In this document: piece by piece, positions 7,304-10,564 of the stretch
How the letters are laid out: each line of letters opens with the position of its first letter
Position numbering within the stretch: the first letter of the stretch is position 1
Origin: CAZINM01 sp964540605
GTDB taxonomy: Bacteria; Patescibacteriota; Dojkabacteria; SC72; JAHDCA01
Reading direction: 5' to 3'
Assembly (NCBI GenBank): GCA_964540605.1
Contig: CAZINM010000038.1
Location: 1-10,564, forward strand
Length of the DNA stretch: 10,564 bases
The notes under the pieces: generated by a model
Database searches by the model: none
What the model was told of the DNA's origin: nothing
Seen by the model: only the letters and a program-made list of their open reading frames with translations
Made by a program: the position numbers and the translations under genes

Positions 7304-7687
7304 ATTCAATTATTTATTTCATGTATTTATCTAATATATGTTTTTTATGACTTCTAATCAACAAGACCCATAGCTGCAAACCTTTATATTTGGGTTATTA
7401 CCCCTTTTCGATTACAAGTGAGTGTGTTACGCTATTGTTACCAGCTCTCATATCTTGTTGTACAGGCATTTTATTTCAACAAAATATAATTATATTAATA
7501 TTCACTAATTTTACCTTCTCTCTTTCTTTACTCATCTTAAATTTCATTACACAGAATGAGTATACTATTTATACACGCTAAATACTTCTCTATAAGGGTA
7601 TCTAATTGATGTCTGATATATTTGTACGATATTCTAATATTTATATATCTATGGGATACATTTTAATATGTAGACTATAGTATATGC
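7304..7687. other. 384-base intergenic region with a GC-richer structured patch
   Basis: This is the only gap longer than 300 bases. It holds the promoter of the LytR_C gene at its low end. Most of it is very AT-rich, including a 14-bp palindrome AATATAATTATATT (7483-7496). In contrast, about 7365-7470 is clearly GC-richer and has mutually exclusive pairings. Minus-strand GGGT/ACCC can form a small hairpin at 7392-7403, while the same ACCCA could instead pair with TGGGT at 7367-7371. The hexamer TGTTAC occurs twice, 11 bases apart (7425-7430, 7436-7441). A 23-codon minus-strand ORF spans 7398-7469. I recognise no known RNA family or tRNA. Confidence 0.45.
7333..7361 (-). promoter_or_regulatory. 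Promoter of the LytR_C protein gene
   Basis: TTGATT (7356-7361) and TATATT (7333-7338) on the minus strand, separated by exactly 17 bases. The first matches four of six -35 bases and the second five of six -10 bases. Predicted transcription starts near 7326, about 23 bases before the ATG at 7303, and the leader has no Shine-Dalgarno. This is the best sigma-70-type promoter in the window. Confidence 0.5.
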
Positions 7688-8677
7688 TTATAACACATAT
7701 ACTTTCTTCGTTTCTTTGTTATCTACAAATCCTAGTACAACAGATTCAAGATCAATTGCTTTAGGGATCTGTCGTCCAGATCCATACATAGTATCCCCTT
7801 CAATATGTAATCCAAGATAATCTAATGTTGCGCGAATCTGGTGCATCCTACCTGTTCTAATATTTATGTAATACTCATATTCTCCCGTTCTTATAAGGAA
7901 ACTTTGAGCATTCTTAAAAGAATTATTAACTTTAAATATTGAATATTCCATTTTTATCCTTTCGTTTCTTGATCTTCCTATATACCCCTCATACCTATTC
8001 CATTCATTAAGATCGATCTCATCTCTAAGCCATTTATCGGCTAAATAATTCGAAGTTATTTTATCTTTGTAAATTTTTATCTCTTTACTATTTTCAACTG
8101 TTCTTAAGCGATAGATCTTAAATATTTCATGATCTTCGAACTTCTTCTTAAACCATTGTTGAGATGAGATATTCTTTGCAAAGATCATTAATCCACTAAC
8201 AGGAAGATCTAATCTGTGAACAATCCCTCCTCTTTCTAGTAATGGATCATATTCATTCTTATTTACAAGGTAGCCCTTAACATAATTTGCCATGGTTCCT
8301 GTAGAGTTTTCGTTCCCAGGATGTACAGGTACTCCTTTAGGCTTATTTATGACTAAATAATCCTGATCCTCATATACGATATCTAAACTCCCATTTTCAG
8401 GTATTATCTTATCTATTTCCAGTTTCTTTTGGGTAAGATCGTCAAGGAACTTCTTGATCTTTTCTATATCGATACCAATTCTGTCTTCCAATTTCAATTT
8501 GTATGATGCCTTTGCTCTTTTACCATTAACGCTGACAAAATCTATCAGATTGTTTTGTACGAAATTTCTAGTTAACAGGTCTTTGTAACTTAACAGATCA
8601 ATATTTTGTGATATTTGACTCGTTAAATATTTATCCAATCTATTAGGTATTTTTTCATTCGTTATAATTATTTCCAT
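7688..8677 (-). CDS. RluA-family pseudouridine synthase (S4 + RluA catalytic domain)
   Basis: Enzymes of this family convert specific uridines of rRNA or tRNA to pseudouridine. An N-terminal S4 RNA-binding domain (about 11-70, with RLDKYL and FVSVNGKRAKASYKL) is followed by the catalytic domain. The latter begins IVYEDQDYLVINKPKGVPVHPG and has the motif IVHRLDLPVSGLMIFAKN, where the Asp of HRLD (residue 157) is the catalytic one, and INIRTGRMHQIRATLDYLGLHIEGDTMYGSG. The protein has 329 residues from the ATG at 8677. A TTG at 8695 would add six, but it would lengthen the overlap with lspA. With the ATG, the overlap with lspA is still 23 bases in another frame, which suggests coupled translation. 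The lspA-rluA-family pair is also known from Firmicutes (lspA-ylyB). The target uridine cannot be told from sequence. Confidence 0.92.
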   Translation of the reverse strand: MEIIITNEKIPNRLDKYLTSQISQNIDLLSYKDLLTRNFVQNNLIDFVSVNGKRAKASYKLKLEDRIGIDIEKIKKFLDDLTQKKLEIDKIIPENGSLDIVYEDQDYLVINKPKGVPVHPGNENSTGTMANYVKGYLVNKNEYDPLLERGGIVHRLDLPVSGLMIFAKNISSQQWFKKKFEDHEIFKIYRLRTVENSKEIKIYKDKITSNYLADKWLRDEIDLNEWNRYEGYIGRSRNERIKMEYSIFKVNNSFKNAQSFLIRTGEYEYYINIRTGRMHQIRATLDYLGLHIEGDTMYGSGRQIPKAIDLESVVLGFVDNKETKKVYVL

Positions 8678-9092
8678 CAGTTTTAGTAAATTCAATAAAT
8701 ATTACTATTAGTATTATCAATGTTATAGCAAAATCTGCAAGATTAAAGTGAATTTTGATAATTGGCAGAAACACATAATCACAGATAGAACCATATATCA
8801 TTCTATCAACAAAATTTATAACCCCAAAAAGCCATACAAATGGAAAATATCTATAACTGGGTTGAAACAGTTTACCTTTCCAAAAAGTGAGCATTATAAA
8901 AATCAGAAGAATTAATAACATTAAGAACTCAACAAATTCTTCATTGAAAATGCTTATACCAAAAGCTATACCATCATTTTGTATGCAATAGATCGAATCT
9001 CTTACAACAAATCTCAATAATAGATCAATAACAAAAATAAGAGGAAAAGTAATTCGAGAGATCTTCCAAATTAGATCAATTGTCTGTTTCAT
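8655..9092 (-). CDS. lspA: Lipoprotein signal peptidase (signal peptidase II), divergent
   Basis: LspA is the aspartic membrane protease that removes the signal peptide of diacylglyceryl-modified prolipoproteins. The protein has 145 residues with about four membrane segments (roughly 12-30, 54-70, 83-98, 118-135). Family motifs are present but diverged: QNDGIAFGI (38-46) for NxGxAF, GVINFVDRMIYG (90-101) for GGxxGNxxDR, and FNLADFAI (116-123) for FNxADxxI. The two catalytic aspartates, D96 and D120, are kept. In the first helix the usual DxxxK becomes D23 with an Arg. The ATG directly follows the TAA of the upstream Lgt-like gene (TAAATG), so the two are surely co-transcribed. Probably active. 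Confidence 0.85.
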   Translation of the reverse strand: MKQTIDLIWKISRITFPLIFVIDLLLRFVVRDSIYCIQNDGIAFGISIFNEEFVEFLMLLILLIFIMLTFWKGKLFQPSYRYFPFVWLFGVINFVDRMIYGSICDYVFLPIIKIHFNLADFAITLIILIVIFIEFTKTDGNNYNE

Positions 9093-9935
9093 TTAGTTCT
9101 GTTGCCTTACTTTTATTGCCTGATTTAATGACACTTTTGGCAAAATAGATCTTGAAACACCTGAATCATCAGATTCTCTTCTAACATCAACTAAATAAGC
9201 GATGACCATGTAAAGGCTAAATGCGATGAATCCATATACATGATACCTATCTAGCATTGTAATATCTTGAGAGAAGAAAGTGTTTGTTAAGAACCAGATC
9301 TCCAATAAAGCAAAAACTACGATCAGAACCTGAGCCATGTTTACATAAGCATTGATATTGTCTTTATAAACTCGACGAATAAGTTTAATAAAAAGTTGAA
9401 AGATCAGTGATGAAACAACAAGTATGAATCCACGAATGGCAATATCTCTCTGTATTATGTAAACCCCATACATGAACAATGTAGATCCTAAAAGAAAATT
9501 AGATGAAAAGAGAACACCGACCATCATCTCTCTCCACCTCCACTTTTTTATAAAAACAGCATAAAAATAACTTACGACTATATATGCCAAAAACATCGGG
9601 ATGAAAAGAAATCCCCCATCCCAAATAGCTAAAAGTCTCCACGGCATAGCTCTAAAAACATAGATTTGATCACCATATCTTTCATAAGGAAGATAGAACC
9701 AGTTCCATTTTGAAAAAAGCCCCCAATTAGTTATCACATAGGTAACCCTACCCCAAAAGATCATAAATGTCGTTATTAGGAACCATTGATCAAATATTGA
9801 ATTTCGATTCTTTTTAACCCTTTTACTCTCATACCAAAACATCAACATTGATATGAAATATATCCCTACCAAAACAGGAATAAAACCGATATTTTGTTCG
9901 ATCAATGAAAGTATCTTTTGTAGAAATTGTTCCAT
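9093..9935 (-). CDS. Lgt-like (prolipoprotein diacylglyceryl transferase family) membrane protein, catalytic residues altered
   Basis: This is a 280-residue multi-pass membrane protein with about seven hydrophobic segments. It can be laid along Lgt: a first helix IPVLVGIYFISMLMFWYESKRVKKN, then FWGRVTYVITNW for the Lgt GARxxYV region, LLAIWDGGFLFIPMF (101-115) for AIWxGGxSFHGG, and SSNFLLG (144-150) for the GRxGNF region. Lgt transfers diacylglycerol to the lipobox Cys of prolipoproteins, and its position directly before lspA fits that pathway. However, the His after WxGGxxF is Ile112 and the Arg of GRxGN is Phe143, both needed in E. coli Lgt. It may therefore be an inactive or reshaped homologue. 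A hydrophilic tail follows residue 250. The ATG at 9935 has no Shine-Dalgarno. An unrelated membrane protein with chance similarity is possible. Confidence 0.6.
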   Translation of the reverse strand: MEQFLQKILSLIEQNIGFIPVLVGIYFISMLMFWYESKRVKKNRNSIFDQWFLITTFMIFWGRVTYVITNWGLFSKWNWFYLPYERYGDQIYVFRAMPWRLLAIWDGGFLFIPMFLAYIVVSYFYAVFIKKWRWREMMVGVLFSSNFLLGSTLFMYGVYIIQRDIAIRGFILVVSSLIFQLFIKLIRRVYKDNINAYVNMAQVLIVVFALLEIWFLTNTFFSQDITMLDRYHVYGFIAFSLYMVIAYLVDVRRESDDSGVSRSILPKVSLNQAIKVRQQN

Positions 9936-9968
9936 ATCTTGATACTAAACTGTTTATTCTCAATATAC

Positions 9969-9974
9969 ATTATA
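9969..9974 (-). promoter_or_regulatory. Candidate -10 box for the lgt-like / lspA / rluA-family operon
   Basis: A perfect TATAAT on the minus strand, 33 bases before the ATG at 9935. It lies in the 61-base spacer after the preceding gene's stop. No recognisable -35 is found at 16-18 bases (CTCTTT, ACTCTT or AACTCT). Transcription would begin near 9962 with a leader of about 27 bases. Confidence 0.35.
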
Positions 9975-9996
9975 AACTATTCGATATAAGAAAGAG

Positions 9997-10509
9997 TTAT
10001 CGATTTTTTTTGTTCTTCTTATTCTTCTTATGTTTTCTTTTCTTTTTGTGTCGCTTCGATCCAGTATTTTGATACTCTTTTTGATCTTTTGATGGTTTCT
10101 CTGTTTTTTCTTGCTTACTTTTTGACTCCGCTGATCCACTTTTTTCAATACTCTCTACCTCTTCAGCTGAATTCTCATCAACGCTTGTTAAGCTTTCATC
10201 AAGACTTTCTTGATCATCATCCTCATCTGATACCTCAATATCTTCAGCTTCAGTTTTATCCTTAATACTTATGGTCCCAGTAACTTCCTCATCAATATTG
10301 TCACTCTCAGTCTTGTCATTCTCAACAACCTCATCCTCCGTATCGTCACTATCATCAAAACCGATACTTTCTTTTACCTCATCGACTATCTCTTTCTCTC
10401 TCTCATCTACTTTCTTAGACAGCACATCCATGCTACTTTCATCATTTTCGATATTTTCTTCTAATTCATCATTAGTTTTTACAACTTCTCGTTTTTTAAA
10501 GATGTTCAT
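9997..10509 (-). CDS. Acidic low-complexity protein with lysine-rich tail; may continue past the window edge
   Basis: I do not recognise this protein. From the ATG at 10509 it has 170 residues. After a short basic start (MNIFKKREVVK), residues about 12-125 are overwhelmingly Asp, Glu, Ser, Val and Thr with almost no aromatic residues. Residues about 128-170 swing to Lys/Arg/Asn, ending KRHKKKRKHKKNKKNKKNR. The whole is surely disordered and strongly bipolar in charge; the tail could bind nucleic acid or phospholipid. The frame stays open upstream to base 10564 with no ATG, GTG or TTG, and the codons there read as plausible protein (VSAFGKKINDFF just before the Met). The true start may therefore lie outside the window and this may be the tail of a longer protein. 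It precedes the lgt-like gene by 61 bases. Confidence 0.55.
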   Translation of the reverse strand: MNIFKKREVVKTNDELEENIENDESSMDVLSKKVDEREKEIVDEVKESIGFDDSDDTEDEVVENDKTESDNIDEEVTGTISIKDKTEAEDIEVSDEDDDQESLDESLTSVDENSAEEVESIEKSGSAESKSKQEKTEKPSKDQKEYQNTGSKRHKKKRKHKKNKKNKKNR

Positions 10510-10564
10510 AAAGAAATCGTTGATCTTCTTACCAAAAGCAGAAACATTGCTAATAACATAACGA

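Noticed and set aside
7341..7385. Possible preQ1 riboswitch or other known aptamer on the minus strand upstream of the LytR_C gene
   Set aside because: The stem and A-rich pairing of preQ1-I are not present, and I could match no other class I know.
7391..7410. Plus-strand hairpin GGGT-TATT-ACCC followed by CTTTT as a terminator
   Set aside because: The stem has only four base pairs and there is no plus-strand gene to terminate.
7425..7470. Weak likeness of the plus strand (TGTTACCAG) to the signal recognition particle RNA
   Set aside because: The conserved GGAAGGAAGCAGC-type loop is absent and no long helix forms.
7390..7581. Plus-strand 63-codon hydrophobic ORF in the intergenic gap
   Set aside because: It starts with TTG, has no ribosome-binding site, and its hydrophobic, Cys-containing composition is what T-rich spacer DNA gives by chance. 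It also overlaps the structured patch and small minus-strand ORF.
9960..10148. Possible programmed frameshift at the run of eight A (minus strand, 10004-10011), which would replace the last residues of the acidic protein by an aromatic 14-residue tail
   Set aside because: A-runs are expected in a poly-Lys tail, the extra tail has no recognisable feature, and it would run over the candidate TATAAT of the next operon.
10271..10561. Plus-strand Ser-rich 96-codon ORF
   Set aside because: It is the antisense of the Asp/Glu/Ser-rich coding region; poly-Ser arises from the reverse complement of GAT/GAA/TCA-type codons.

Overview
This is an AT-rich window in which every gene I can support lies on the minus strand. 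It suggests a member of the Candidate Phyla Radiation (Patescibacteria). The best evidence is the large VirD4/TraG-like ATPase at 3199-5973, whose motif set (an 'ESWGPRLQYLLQNA'-type segment, then 'DEFQNFATDSFAKILSEAR') I know mainly from that group. Almost complete lack of Shine-Dalgarno sequences and divergent envelope proteins fit as well. UGA is used as a stop (ruvC, lspA), so the UGA-recoding Gracilibacteria and Absconditabacteria are unlikely. I cannot name the phylum.

In transcription order (high to low coordinates) there are three blocks. Block 1 (10564-7688) holds a low-complexity acidic/lysine-tailed protein, possibly cut by the window edge, then a tight lgt-like / lspA / rluA-family cluster. 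The first pair are lipoprotein-maturation proteins, but the Lgt-like member lacks the His and Arg that its family uses for catalysis. An AT-rich non-coding gap of 384 bases (7304-7687) follows.

Block 2 (7303-3199) holds two probable single-gene units. One is a membrane-anchored protein with a degraded LCP (LytR-CpsA-Psr) region and an intact LytR C-terminal domain. The other is the 924-residue secretion-type ATPase. The spacer between them carries a terminator-like hairpin and a perfect 18-bp palindrome.

Block 3 (3069-1) is the classical DNA-recombination cluster yebC-ruvC-ruvA-ruvB, in the same order as in E. coli. RuvC and RuvA overlap by ATGA. RuvB carries an unusual disordered N-terminal extension of about 60 residues and is cut at its C-terminus by the window edge. 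RuvA and RuvB drive branch migration of Holliday junctions and RuvC resolves them.

Across the window, GATC is strongly over-represented. Nine of ten starts lack a clear Shine-Dalgarno, and plausible -10 boxes sit about 25-40 bases upstream of several first genes, which suggests short-leader, SD-independent translation. I see no tRNA, rRNA, CRISPR array or insertion sequence. The most unusual elements are the ATPase next to ruvCAB, the catalytically odd Lgt-like and LCP-like proteins, and the structured stretch inside the 7304-7687 gap.
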